Assembly (NCBI RefSeq): GCF_963678635.1
Contig: NC_087062.1
Location: 34,261,651-34,321,650, forward strand
Source of the DNA: Symsagittifera roscoffensis
Lineage: Eukaryota > Xenacoelomorpha > Acoela > Convolutidae
DNA: 60,000 bases
Reading direction: 5' to 3'
Under the pieces are notes generated by a model. The model did not search any database, was not told where the DNA came from, and was given only the letters and a program-made list of their open reading frames with translations. Both the position numbers and the translations under genes were made by a program. Within the stretch, counting starts at the first letter, position 1. Every line of letters begins with the position of its first letter. This document shows, piece after piece, positions 31,824 through 43,111 of the stretch.

Positions 31824-32015
31824 TCTGCTGCAAACTTCTGTAAATGACCACTGGCACTGTATCTTGAGGCACACTCGATATTCTTGAGGCTCACTGACAT
31901 ACGACGTCGAGCGATGGGGGAATCTATTTTAAGTCCGGGGACTATGTGCCAGTCGGTCATATTTGGATTGTTGACTTTGATTTGGAAGTTTGACCTTGAT
32001 TTTGGCGACAAAAAA
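31824..32015. promoter_or_regulatory. Conserved non-coding block with inverted repeat, copy 2
   Basis: It starts with the 45 bases identical to 18904-18948. The arms ATGACCACTGGCAC (31844-31857) and GTGCCAGTCGGTCAT (31946-31960) are unchanged, and the interval is again 88 nt although its sequence has diverged. Retained arm sequence and spacing with a varied loop is what a structural element would show. Confidence 0.75.
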
Positions 32016-33044
32016 TTTATTTTTGCAAAAATTCGGATAATAAGTTAATTTAACAGGAGAAAAAAATCAGAAGTGCTGAAAAGCGATAAAAATTAGTCAA
32101 GAGTAAAATTACCGTTTACAATTTTAGTGCAGTCAACATTTTGAGACTACTTTTTACAGTAAACTTCTAGACTCTACTATTATCATTTACGTAATTCTAG
32201 AGTCGCGTCACTATGTGATTACCTAACTTAAGTTTTTTTGATTGCAATTCATGTGATTATATTGAGCTCTAGGTTGATCCATCTGAATTGGATCAAAGGT
32301 TCGCTGTTAAAAAAAACTAATGGTATACTGGTATACTAAAGATTCCGACCCTGTTTTTAATGGCGTTTGCGTGTTTTAGGTACTTAGAGACCTATCCATG
32401 AGGGCGTTCTTATTTCTAGATTGGGAGGGGGTGCTTTTGTAGTGGCTTTTAAGCGGTAACACTATTTGTAGTGTCATGTCTTATACAAACCGAATTGGCT
32501 CCGACTGAATTAGGTATAAAAGCACAAGAGATAGTGTCCCTGACCCTTGAGCCAATGGTTATAGGGCCTGTTTTTCTTAACCTAAAATGTGAAATAGGTA
32601 GGCGACTATTAAAATAGCGCTTATAGAGTTGTCGATAAATTGAACTTTGCGCAGCGATCTTCACCCCCTCATACATAGGTGGTTTTAGCCTAATCGTTGT
32701 GATAAACTTATTAAATAGATTTGTTCTGTTTGATGTTTGTGCCTATTTGTGGAGCGCCCTCTGAGAGACTTTAGAGACAGGTCTGTCAAGTGACTTTCTG
32801 TGGGGAGGTGTGAAACTGGAACAGTCTTGAAGAGTCTGGTGGTGCACCGCTGGACCTATTGAGCTCGGGTGAGATTGTTCCTTGTTTTTGATTTTTATAA
32901 TTCGATTTTAAAAATTAATTTAATTGTCTTTTAGTTTTTTTATTTGCTGATTTATAAAAATCCCACTAACCGCTTATCATGGGTTAGTTCAGTCCCCTAT
33001 AGTCCAGTCAAAATCTTTTTTTTTAACCTTTATGCTGCGTCAAG
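32016..33044. other. Trailer end of copy 2 and flank of the next LINE
   Basis: The foldback GGTTGATCCATCTGA lies at about 32272 and alignable trailer sequence runs to about 32620, with a last match near 32685. From 32710 to 33040 no homology or gene is seen; this is the probable 5' flank or leader of the LINE that follows. Confidence 0.5.
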
Positions 33045-33242
33045 ATGAGGAAAAACAACAAAGAGTGTACAAGCAAAGATTGCTTAAAACCTTCAGGACT
33101 GATAAAATGGATTAGATGTGATTGTTGTTCTAGTTGGTATCATATCAGTTGTGTGAATATTTCTCTTAGCGACTCTAAGAAAACCCAATGGTTTCAGTGT
33201 CCTTTATGCGTTGATATAAATCTGTTAATAAAGCAACAATAG
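33045..33242 (+). CDS. PHD-finger ORF of LINE 1
   Basis: A 65-codon frame from ATG at 33045. Cys and His spacing fits a PHD-type C4HC3 zinc finger: ECTSKDC, then CDCCSSWYHISC, then WFQCPLC. PHD fingers bind histone tails and are known in first ORFs of some CR1-related LINEs. It ends in TAG 150 bp before the next open piece. It is probably the ORF1 or the N-terminal part of the LINE whose RT follows. Confidence 0.65.
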   Translation: MRKNNKECTSKDCLKPSGLIKWIRCDCCSSWYHISCVNISLSDSKKTQWFQCPLCVDINLLIKQQ

Positions 33243-33393
33243 GTAATGATTTAGTGCTAGACAATTATGTTAAAACAGCCATCTGAAATCTCCGAGTACT
33301 CAAGAGAGTACCAAAAAACTCGCGTGTTCTCTTGGCGGAAAGTCTGTCGGACAAAATAAATGACATCGTCTACAATGTAGAAGATGTTACAAA

Positions 33394-34340
33394 ATGGCTA
33401 ATGTTTTTAACGTCGTTCTTGTTTTTTTGGAACAACCGAAAAGAAGTGGACGCAAACAGACCACAAGTATGAGCTCTTTGATAAATAAAAAAATTCGAGC
33501 AAATAACGTGCCACTTCCAAAACCCCATCCCCAAGTTTCAAGCCCGCCTCTGAGTGACCTCGAGCAGAGAATAAAGCTAATAAGTAGTAAGTTCGATGAA
33601 GGAAATGTAAAAGGAGAAATAAGGCTTGCTGCTTCGGATGACAAAATTGCTCCTTTTTCAACTGATAACTATCAAAAATTGTTGTCTGAGCACCCTTAGC
33701 GAGCCTAATTTGCAGCTCCAAATCTGGAAAATTGGATAGTTTTTTCGTAACCGATTTCGACCTATACAAAGCGATAATGTCCTTTCCGAGCAGATCAGCA
33801 GCAGGTCCTGATAAAATAGTTCCTCAAATTTTTAAAGATCTTGTTAGTATGTTAGTAAGTCGAATGGCAGTGCAGGACTTAATTTTCTGAAATCGCTTAC
33901 TAAGCTGATAAACCTCATTGGAGATGGCAAAATACTCGAACCCCTAAGACCTTTCTTTTTTGGCGCAAAGCTTATCGCCCTCATAAAGATAGACGGAGGG
34001 TTGAGACCGATTGCCATAGGCAACACGATGATACGTGTCGCGTCTAAATGCGCTGGAAGCAAGGCCCTCTCCGAGCGACAAAATTTTTTCGGAAACGTAC
34101 AGGTAGGTGGCGGTACCAAACGAGGAGCAGAAATAGCTGCGCACTCGTTTCGAAACCTAATTGAACGCGACGACAATCCAGTATGCACTGCTCTTTTAAA
34201 ACTAGATTTTAAGAATGCCTTAAACTCTCTAAACAGAGAAACAATGCTGAATCATGTTTATTCAAACCGGCCCGAATTGTATAATTACACACATTGCGCG
34301 TATGGTAAACCTAGTTACCTTTTTTTAGGGAAACTCTGTC
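33394..34340 (+). pseudogene. LINE 1: linker and N-terminal RT part
   Basis: 33394-33699 is an open frame with a conserved-looking DDKIAPFSTDNYQKLLSEHP lead-in to an RT. After several frame changes, RT similarity appears as DGGLRPIAIGNTMIRVASKC, GTKRGAEIAAH and ALLKLDFKNALN (motif A). This belongs with the non-LTR elements that end in a restriction-endonuclease-like domain rather than an APE endonuclease at the start; no APE domain is seen. Confidence 0.7.
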
Positions 34341-37300
34341 ATAATGTCAGAAGACGGAACTCAGCAAGGTGATCCTGAAGCCCCACCCCACAGTTTTTAC
34401 AAGCAGCTCTCCCGGCAGCCAAAGGTGGCTTGGGCGTTTCTTCCGCTCGTCTACTCGCTTTACCCGCTTTCTTAGCCTCAGCAGTAGGAGCAAAAGATGC
34501 CTTGAGCAAAAACTTTGGTTTGGAGCATGTGGATGGAACCTATGATGATGCGCTTAAACGGTGGTTTGAACTTGGAAAAATTGAAATGGCTCCGGAAAAT
34601 GAAATCCAAAAAAAAATGGACGACGACAATCCAGTATGCACTGCTCTTTTAAAACTAGATTTTAAGAATGCCTTAAGATTTTAAGGGCGACGACAATCCA
34701 GTATGCACTGCTCTTTTAAAACTAGGTTTTAAGATTGCCTTAAACTCTCTAAATAGATAAACAATGCTGAATCATGTTTATTCAAATCGGCACGAATTGT
34801 ATAATTGCACACATTGCGCGTATGGTAAACCTAGTTACCTTTTTTTAGGGAATTTCTGTCATAATGTCAGAAGACGGAACTCAGCAAGGTGATCCTGAAG
34901 CCCCACTCCTTTTTGCGGAAACAATTCATACACTAGTCAAACAGTTGGAGTCGAAAATTAACATCTGGTATTTAGATGATGGAAGTTTAGCCGACGACTA
35001 TAAAGTAGTACTCCGGGACCTTAAAACATTTGAAATCGGAACAAATTTACGGCCTGAGATTGAACACTGAGAAGTGCGAACTTTGTTTTTTGGGACCAAC
35101 TACTAGTACACAGTATAATTCAATTTTAACACAATTTCGAAAATTATGCCCCAGAATAAAAGTAAAAACAAAAGAAGAACTCCTCGTTTTAGGATCTCCA
35201 ATCGGCGAACTTTGCCGAAAAGAATTGCTCGACGAAAAAATTATGGAGCTTGAAAAAATCTCGGATGTCATTGTCAAACTAGAAGCCCATTATTGTTTTT
35301 ACCTCCTGAAAAATAGCTTTAGCATGCCAAAACTCCTATATTTTTTGCATACGAGCCCTTGTTTTTTGCAAAATGATTTTTTGGAACGCTAAGACAAATT
35401 ACTAAGAAATTCGTTATGCAAGGTCACTAACGTGAAAATGGATGGTAACCAGTTTTTACAAGCAGCTCTACCGGCAGCCAAAGGTGGCTTGGGCGTTTCT
35501 TCCGCTCGTCTACTCGCTTTACCCGCTTTCTTAGCCTCAGCAGTAGGAGCAAAAGATGCCTTGAGCAAAAACTTTGGTTTGGAGCATGTGGATGGAACCT
35601 ATGATGATGCGCTTAAACGGTGGTTTGAACTTGGAAAAATTGAAATGGCTCCGGAAAATGAAATCCAAAAAAAATGGACGACGACAATCCAGTATGCACT
35701 GTTCTTTTAAAACTAGATTTTAAGAATGCCTTAAGATTTTAAGGGCGACGACAATCCAGTATGCACTGCTCTTTTAAAACTAGGTTTTAAGATTGCCTTA
35801 AACTCTCTAAATAGAGAAACAATGCTGAATCATGTTTATTCAAATCGGCACGAATTGTATAATTACACACATTGCGCGTATGGTAAACCTAGTTACCTTT
35901 TTTTAGGGAATTTCTGTCATAATGTCAGAAGACGGAACTCAGCAAGGTGATCCTGAAGCCCCACTCCTTTTTGCGGAAACAATTCATACACTAGTCAAAC
36001 AGTTGGAGTCGAAAATTAACATCTGGTATTTAGATGATGGAAGTTTAGCCGACGACTATAAAGTAGTACTCCGGGACCTTAAAAACATTTGAAATCGGAA
36101 CAAATTTACGGCCTGAGATTGAACACTGAGAAGTGCGAACTTTGTTTTTTGGGACCAACTACTAGTACACAGTATAATTCAATTTTAACACAATTTCGAA
36201 AATAATGCCCCAGAATAAAAGTAAAAACAAAAGAAGAACTCCTCGTTTTAGGATCTCCAATCGGCGAACTTTGCCGAAAAGAATTGCTCGACGAAAAAAT
36301 TATGGAGCTTGAAAAAATCTCGGATGTCATTGTCAAACTAGAAGCCCATTATTGTTTTTACCTCCTGAAAAATAGCTTTAGCATGCCAAAACTCCTATAT
36401 TTTTTGCGTACGAGCCCTTGTTTTTTGCAAAATGATTTTTTGGAACGCTAAGACAAATTACTAAGAAATTCGTTATGCAAGGTCACTAACGTGAAAATGG
36501 ATGGTAACCAGTTTTTACAAGCAGCTCTACCGGCAGCCAAAGGTGGCTTGAGCGTTTCTTCCGCTCGTCTACTCGCTTTACCCGCTTTCTTAGCCTCAGC
36601 AGTAGGAGCAAAAGATGCCTTGAGCAAAAACTTTGGTTTGGAGCATGTGGATGGAACCTATGATGATGCGCTTAAACGGTGGTTTGAACTTGGAAAAATT
36701 GAAATGGCTCCGGAAAATGAAATCCAAAAAAAATGGACGACGACAATCCAGTATGCACTGCTCTTTTAAAACTAGATTTTAAGAATGCCTTAAGATTTTA
36801 AGGGCGACGACAATCCAGTATGCACTGCTCTTTTAAAACTAGGTTTTAAGAATGCCTTAAACTCTCTAAATAGAGAAACAATGCTGAATCATGTTTATTC
36901 AAATCGGCACGAATTGTATAATTACACACATTACGCGTATGGTAAACCTAGTTACCTTTTTTTTAGGGAAACTCTGTCATAATGTCAGAAGACGGAACTC
37001 AGCAAGGTGATCCTGAAGCCCCACCCCACAGTTTTTACAAGCAGCTCTCCCGGCAGCCAAAGGTGGCTTGGGCGTTTCTTCCGCTCGTCTACTCGCTTTA
37101 CCCGCTTTCTTAGCCTCAGCAGTAGGAGCAAAAGATGCCTTGAGCAAAAACGTTGGTTTGGAGCATGTGGATGGAACCTATGATGATGCGCTTAAACGGT
37201 GGTTTAAACTTGGAAAAATTGAAATGGCTCCGGAAAATGAAATCCAAAAAAATTGGACGACGACAATCCAGTATGCACTGCTCTTTTAAAACTAGATTTT

Positions 37301-38310
37301 AAGAATGCCTTAAGATTTTAAGGGCGACGACAATCCAGTATGCACTGCTCTTTTAAAACTAGGTTTTAAGAATGCCTTAAACTCTCTAAATAGAGAAACA
37401 ATGCTGAATCATGTTTATTCAAGTCGGCCCGAATTGTATAATTACACACATTCCGCGTATGGTAAACCTAGTTACCTTTTTTTAGGGAAACTCTGTCATA
37501 ATGTCAGAAGACGGAACACAGCAAGGTGATCCTGAAGCCCCACCCCTTTTTGCGGAAACAATTAATACACTAGTCAAACAGTTGGAGTCGAAAATTAACA
37601 TCTGGTATTTAGATGATGGAAGTTTAGCCGACGACTATAAAGTAACACTCCGGGACCTTAAAAACATTCTGAAATTGGAACAAATTTACGGCCTGAGCTT
37701 GAACACTGAGAAGTGCGAACTTTGTTTTTTGGGACCAACTACTAGTACACAGTATAATTCAATTTTAACACAATTTCGAAAATTATGCCCCAGAATAGAA
37801 GTAAAAACAAAAGAAGAACTCGTTGTTTTAGGATCTCCAATCGGCGAATTTTGCCGAAAAGAATTGCTCGACGAAAAAATTATGGAGCTTGAAAAAATCT
37901 CGGATGTCATTGTCAAACCCCCATTATGGTTTTTACCTCCATAAAAATAGCTTTAGCATGCCAAAACTCCTATATTTTTTGCGTACGAGCCCTTGTTTTT
38001 TGCAAAATGATTTTTTGGAACGCTAAGACAAATTACTAAGAAATTCGTTATGCAAGGTCACTAACGTGAAAATGGATGGTAACCAGTTTTTACAAGCAGC
38101 TCTCCCGGCAGCCAAAGGTGGCTTGGGCGTTTCTTCCGCTCGTCTACTCTTTTTACCCGCTTTCTTAGCCTCAGCAGTAGGAGCAAAAGATGCCTTGAGC
38201 AAAAACTTTGATTTGGAGCATGTGGATGGAACCTACGATGATGCGCTTAAATGGTGGTTTGAACTTGGAAAAATTGAAATGGCTCCGGAAAATGAAATCC
38301 AAAAAAATTG
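34169..38310 (+). repeat. Tandem array of RT gene segments (long and short units)
   Basis: The marker ATGTCAGAAGACGGAAC recurs at 34344, 34864, 35922, 36982 and 37501, giving steps of 520, 1,058, 1,060 and 519 bp. Long units carry the RT from motif A past YLDD to about ENEIQ. The two short units share one identical internal deletion joining the GDPEAP codons to QFLQAALPAAKG. The junction between units lies at a GACG word present on both sides, and each unit also repeats about 65 bases around the motif A segment. Units are nearly identical. Each junction breaks the reading frame, so the array is not coding. Confidence 0.9.
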
Positions 38311-39068
38311 GACGGAGCCAATTTTTGACAGCGAAATTTTACGACTCGAACCAACGGATGTAAAAAGATTCAACGCGTACCAAGATAGATTTGGCTCCCA
38401 ATGGTTGAACGTCATCCCGTGCAAAATTTTAAATTTAAAACTGTCGAACCAACATTTCAGAATTGAGATAGGACTTCGATTAGGCTCAAAAGTATGCGAA
38501 CGGCATAAATGCGTGTGCGGAAAAGACGTTACCGAGGATGGTTGGCATGGTCTTTCGTGCCTCAAAAGTGCAGGGAGATTATCTAGCCATTCAAACCTGA
38601 ATGCCCTTATATAGCAGAGTTTTTCTTCTACTCACATTCCGTCTGTTTTAGAACCACGACACCTCTACAGGACCAATCAGAAGCTACCAGACGGTTTGAC
38701 GATCAATCTGTGGGCTGTTGGTAAGCAGCTCTTGTAGGATGTAACGGTAGTAGACTCCTTAGCTCCTTGTAGGATTAATGCCGGGTCTGTTTGTAACCCT
38801 GGTACGGCTGCCGCTGAAGCGGAAGAGCAAAAAATTGACAAGTATAAAGATCTTGTAAATGATGGATATCTTTTTCAACCGCTAGTTTTTGAAATTCAGG
38901 GCGCGGCCGGCCCCAGCACAGAAACTTTTTGAGCAAGCTTTGTAAGAACCTAAGCATATGCACTGAGGAATCCAGAGCAGGCAGCTTTCTAAAACAGAGA
39001 ATCTCCCTCCTGGCAATACAGATTGGGAACGCGGCTTGCGTACTCGGAACAAAAAATGACAAAATAAC
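37501..39068 (+). pseudogene. LINE 1: RT end and restriction-endonuclease-like C-terminal domain
   Basis: The last array unit runs on into unique sequence. RT motif C is intact as WYLDDGS (about 37602). The thumb region and a CCHC-like CVCGKDVTEDGWHGLSC follow. The end domain has LPDGLTINLW, DVTVVDSLA, EAEEQKIDKYKDL, FEIQG and GNAACVLGTKND, an arrangement that fits a PD-(D/E)XK nuclease as used by such LINEs for target cleavage. Stops at 38612, about 38737 (a Trp position before DVTV) and about 38928 show decay. Confidence 0.72.
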
Positions 39069-39115
39069 TTTCGACGAAATTTTTTATTTGCAACACTTGT
39101 ATATTATACTTTCTC

Positions 39116-39454
39116 GTGTCGAGTTGCGTGTTCTTATTGAAGAAACGTAACCCGTATCTAAGCTGCCATCAAAAAATATTATCATCGAAATGTGGGATAA
39201 ATGAGCGGAGAGCTACCACACTGACTCATATTTTCCTTTTTGCGTTGTTACTGACCCAAAGTGGGGATGTTGATAAAAACCCTGGTCCTATTGAAACCAT
39301 TGAAACAGTCTACGGCATCTGCTCAAAAAATTGTGCAAATCTTAAATTTGTTCATTTGAATTTTCAAAATATTATTAGAAAACGGATGCAATTGAAAAAA
39401 TTTCTTGATGATGTGAGCGAAAACAATAATAGGAGTTTCCGAAATGTGGCTTAA
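39116..39454 (+). pseudogene. LINE 2: N-terminus with 2A-like motif and start of endonuclease
   Basis: An open frame with no in-frame ATG near its beginning; the start is therefore unknown. Hydrophobic LFALLLTQ is followed by GDVDKNPGP (39263-39289), which fits the 2A ribosome-skipping signature with Asp in place of the usual Glu. 2A-like motifs are established in N-termini of some APE-type LINEs. About 25 residues later the APE endonuclease begins (FVHLNFQNIIRKRMQLKKFL). The frame ends at 39454. Confidence 0.7.
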
Positions 39455-40510
39455 AAAAGAAGATAGTGACAATTTATGGAATCTCCACCCTAGAACGCAT
39501 GCGATGTTCAGATATGTTCGGCAACCAGCGGTAAAAAAAGAAAGGCGGTGGCGTTTTGTTATATATACCAGTCAAATTGGCTCCAAAATTGAGGCCTGAT
39601 TTAAATTTATTTGATAAAGAAAAATATGAGTCAGTGTGGGTTGAGTGCAAATCTACATTTAACACTTCCAGTAAAGAAAAAATGTTAGTTAATTTGTGTT
39701 ATAATCCAAGCAGATCAAACTTTATTGATTTTTTGGAACGATTAACGCTTAACATAGATAATGCATTTGCAATTTCTAATAAAATTACGCTTCTGGGTGA
39801 TTATAACATAAATTATCTGGATAGCAAAGAAAAAGAAAATTTAGATTCTATAATTATTCCATATGGATTGAAGGTTTTTTGTCCAAACGATGAGACCAGA
39901 ATTAGTTCCTCAACCAAAACTCATGTCGACTATATTATCAGTGACTATGAAACAAACGGTATTGAATTTTGTTTTGATACACCTTATAAAAACCGACCAT
40001 TTTGCTTCATTTATTTTGACGGATATAAAATGCGGCAAAAGTTTACCGAGGAAAATTTCGACTTTCAATAAGAAAAATTATCAGAAAAATGAATTTTGCA
40101 ATACACTCTCCGCTCTTCCTTGGTATCTCTTATATCAATGTACAGACGCACAAAACATGTTCTCGACGATGATTTATTTAATTTCTAGTGCTCTTCAGCA
40201 ACATGCTCCTATCGAAAAAAAATTTGTTCGTAATTTTAAACCAAAAAATGTGTTGAAAACGGAATGGTTCAATTCAGAATGTCAGCAATTGTTGATTAAG
40301 AAACAGAATTCACTCAGATCATATCACAGTCAAACCACAAGCGATAATTGGTCAAAGTACCAGTTTTTACGTAATCAAATGAGCCAATTGATTAGAAGTA
40401 AACAATTCGATCATTCAAAAAATTGTTTTTCACTTCACAGCACTATCCAACAAAAATGGAAATACATTAACCAAGTTAGAGGTACATGTTCTGGCAACAA
40501 TTGAATTACA
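39455..40510 (+). pseudogene. LINE 2: APE-type endonuclease and linker
   Basis: Fragments in two frames: LLYIPVKLAPKLRPDLNLF, VNLCYNPSRSNF, LGDYNINYLD and THVDYIISDY, followed after a frame change by TDHFASFI and a linker to the RT. These match the order of an APE-like endonuclease, which nicks target DNA. The domain is split by frame changes and is not functional. Confidence 0.7.
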
Positions 40511-42258
40511 GTTCTACGAAATTTCTTCAGTGAAATGATAACCCAAGACAAAAAAATTGCCAATCATTTAAATTATATTTTTTCAAACCTAGGCGAATTT
40601 TTCGGCGCTAAAAAGCCTCCGAATTATAACAAATCTGCCTCTGAATCTGCACCTTTCCATTTTCAACACATTACAGTGAAGCATTGGTTTGATATAGTTT
40701 GAAAAATCAATGTTAGAAAACCTCTCGGACCTTGTACCGTACCTGCTTGGGCAATCATTGACGGTCAATCAGTTATAGTTCCACATTTAACTTTTGTCAT
40801 AAATACTTCTTAGATGAGAACATTTTCCCGATCGAACTGAAAAAAGCACACGTAACCCCTTTGTTTAAAGGAGATGACCCAATGGATGCAAAAAATTATC
40901 GGTCAAAATCAATAACTTAAGCTTTTTCTAAAATTTTTGAAAAAATTTTACATGCCCAAATAACAGAACATCTAGACAAATTTCAAATAATGACACCATT
41001 TCAATTCGGATTTCGCAAAAACATTTCAACACAAGATGCTAATGTTTATGTGACAGAAAGTATTTGAAATCAAATAGATTCAAAAAAAATAGTACATGCA
41101 GCTTTATTAGATCTGTCCAAGGCTTTTGATTCTATTTCGCATGAAGTTTTAATTGAAAAAATGCTTTCTCTCGGTTTTTCAAATGGAGCAAATGCTTTAA
41201 TTGCAAGCTTCCTAAAGAACCGTATTCAAAGAGTAAACGTCAATGGAATCTTTTCAGACTGGATTGAAATCAAACGAAGTGTCCCACAAGGAACGGTACT
41301 TGGTCCGTTGTTGTTCAATTTATATGTTAATGACATACAAGAGCGATTATATTAAGGTTGCACTTTAGTTCAATATGCTGACGACTGTATAGTTTTTTCC
41401 TCTTCTACAATTTCTGAGGATGCTTTGAATCGATTGCAAAAATCACTCAATAATCTAACGGAATTTTTTGCAGAGAACCAATTAAATCTGAATGCTTCTA
41501 AATCGGAATTTATAACATTTTGTCAAAAAAAAGATAGCAAAAATGTAGATACTGATACAATAGTAATTAATGGGCATTATGTAGCCAAAAAATCAGAATG
41601 CAAACATTTAGGCCTTATTCTTGCTTCAAGTTTATCTTTTCATGCTCAAATCAAAACAATTCTCCAAAAAATGGCACAAGGAATTAAAACTATAGATACA
41701 ATTGGACAACAACTTTCGACATTATCATTAGTTGCCTTGCTTCATTGTCTTGTTTTATCACATTTAGATTATTCAGCAATATTTTTAAAACAAATGAATG
41801 CTACTTTGATGCTATCTCTAGAGAAACAGTTGAACTGGGCGTTAAAAAGAACATATTTCAGATCGAAATTTAAATCTTCTTCCCTTCTTCGCATTAGCAA
41901 ATCGTTCATTGGAATCGAGAAAAGAATTGAGTTAAAGTGTATAACATACTTATACCAATATCTTACAAACAAAAAGAAGGCTTTTCAAAGTACATTGAGA
42001 CTACCGACTGCCAATTATAGGCTCAACAAAAGAACGAAATAAATTATTTTTGACAAATATTGTTCAACCGCTTCTCTACAAAAATCATTTTTTCATTTGA
42101 CTTCTAAAAAATGGAATTCACTGCCCATAATTTTGCGCAATTTAGAAAAATCGAGAACAGGATTCAAGAAAAACTTGAAAGAATTTTACGTGAGTGAATT
42201 GAGAAACAATCCAATATGTACAAATACAAATACGTGGCGTGATTTCCGGTTTTGCTAG
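40511..42258 (+). pseudogene. LINE 2: reverse transcriptase, CR1/jockey type
   Basis: The N-terminal third has several stops (about 40700-41090). From 41097 the frame is mostly open: LLDLSKAFDSISHEVL (motif A), RSVPQGTVLGPLLFNLYVND (motif B), TAA at 41353, then QYADDCIVFSS with an intact YADD at 41374-41385, then the thumb and a C-terminal tail ending TNTWRDFRFC. No poly-A or clear 3' repeat tail is visible. Confidence 0.82.
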
Positions 42259-43031
42259 TTCTATATGTTTTAATTTAGTTTAATTTTCCAGACATTGTTT
42301 GAAAAAGAATCTGTATATACTCTGTATATACGCTGTATGTTTGGACTATCTATAAAATTGTTTGTAAAGTTAAAATACCAGCTCGTTCTTAATTCTTAAA
42401 ACTGATGTTTTTTTAGTATCCGTAACTTCATATATTTTAATCAACCATTTTCTGATGTTGTGTTTTTGTTTGATGTAACCAATGAATTTTAACCAACTTC
42501 ATTATTTACACTTTGCTATACTGATGCCTCGGCTTTTTACTGTGTAGTAATTCAGTTGTTCTTTCTTCTTCTTCTTCTTAATTGAAAAGGACTTTAACAC
42601 TTGGCATCTTCTTTTATCATTATCACTTCCATATCTAGAAAATTCCAAGGATTTTGACTGGAATACGTGATGAAGGGACTCCTGACTGTAACCTCGGTTA
42701 CTATGATACTTTTGGCCTTCTGATTAATTTTAAAAAAAAAGAAAAAAGAGTACCGATTGTTAGAGTATAGAGTACCGTTTGTTTTTTTTGATGATTGGAA
42801 AAGTTTTAAATTCAGCGTGACAAGATATCGTTGGACTTTTGCTTATCTACTTATTTTTGTCGGTTTACTTTGAAAGGGATGTCCGTGACGATGATTCTGA
42901 GACTATTGAATATCCACGTTTTGTTTTGCAACAAAGTGTTTTGAAACGCTCCTCAAGAAGTCTTATAATGCTCATAATCGGATGGTGTGGCTGAAACATT
43001 AAGTTTAGTTCGCTGTTAATTTTCAGAGCAA
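42259..43031. other. Interval upstream of eIF3b exon
   Basis: Low-complexity AT-rich DNA with a short TTC repeat near 42560-42580. I recognise no core promoter. TTTTCAG at 43021-43026, five bases before the eIF3b ATG, is a splice acceptor, so the transcript leader comes from an upstream exon or from a trans-spliced leader. Confidence 0.45.
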
Positions 43032-43111
43032 ATGACTCTAAACGATGAGCTGGATGACCACCAATTCAGTGACCCTGAAGATTTTGAAGACGATATAGAT
43101 GATGATGGTCA
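43032..43111 (+). CDS. eIF3b, likely first coding exon
   Basis: ATG at 43032 opens MTLNDELDDHQFSDPEDFEDD, matching the acidic N-terminal FSDPEDF motif of eIF3b, the scaffold subunit of translation initiation factor 3. A donor at 43112 (exon ending GGTCA) puts the next exon at 52896 in phase. The stronger-looking donor at 43108 does not, unless an unseen small exon lies between. The acceptor-like TTTCAG just upstream supports this as an internal or trans-spliced first coding exon. Confidence 0.7.

Larger units (their letters stand above)
23065..32710 (+). mobile_element. Giant-polyprotein unit, copy 2 (more decayed)
   Basis: It contains the same leader, coding region (23149-31500) and trailer as copy 1, in the same orientation. 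Many stops and indels break the reading, far more than in copy 1. Differences from copy 1 within alignable codons are often silent: in the 31 codons after GLPDHQQ I count about twelve silent and nine replacement changes. That suggests both lineages evolved under protein-level constraint before decay, so these are probably two separate insertions or an ancient duplication rather than a recent one. Confidence 0.7.
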
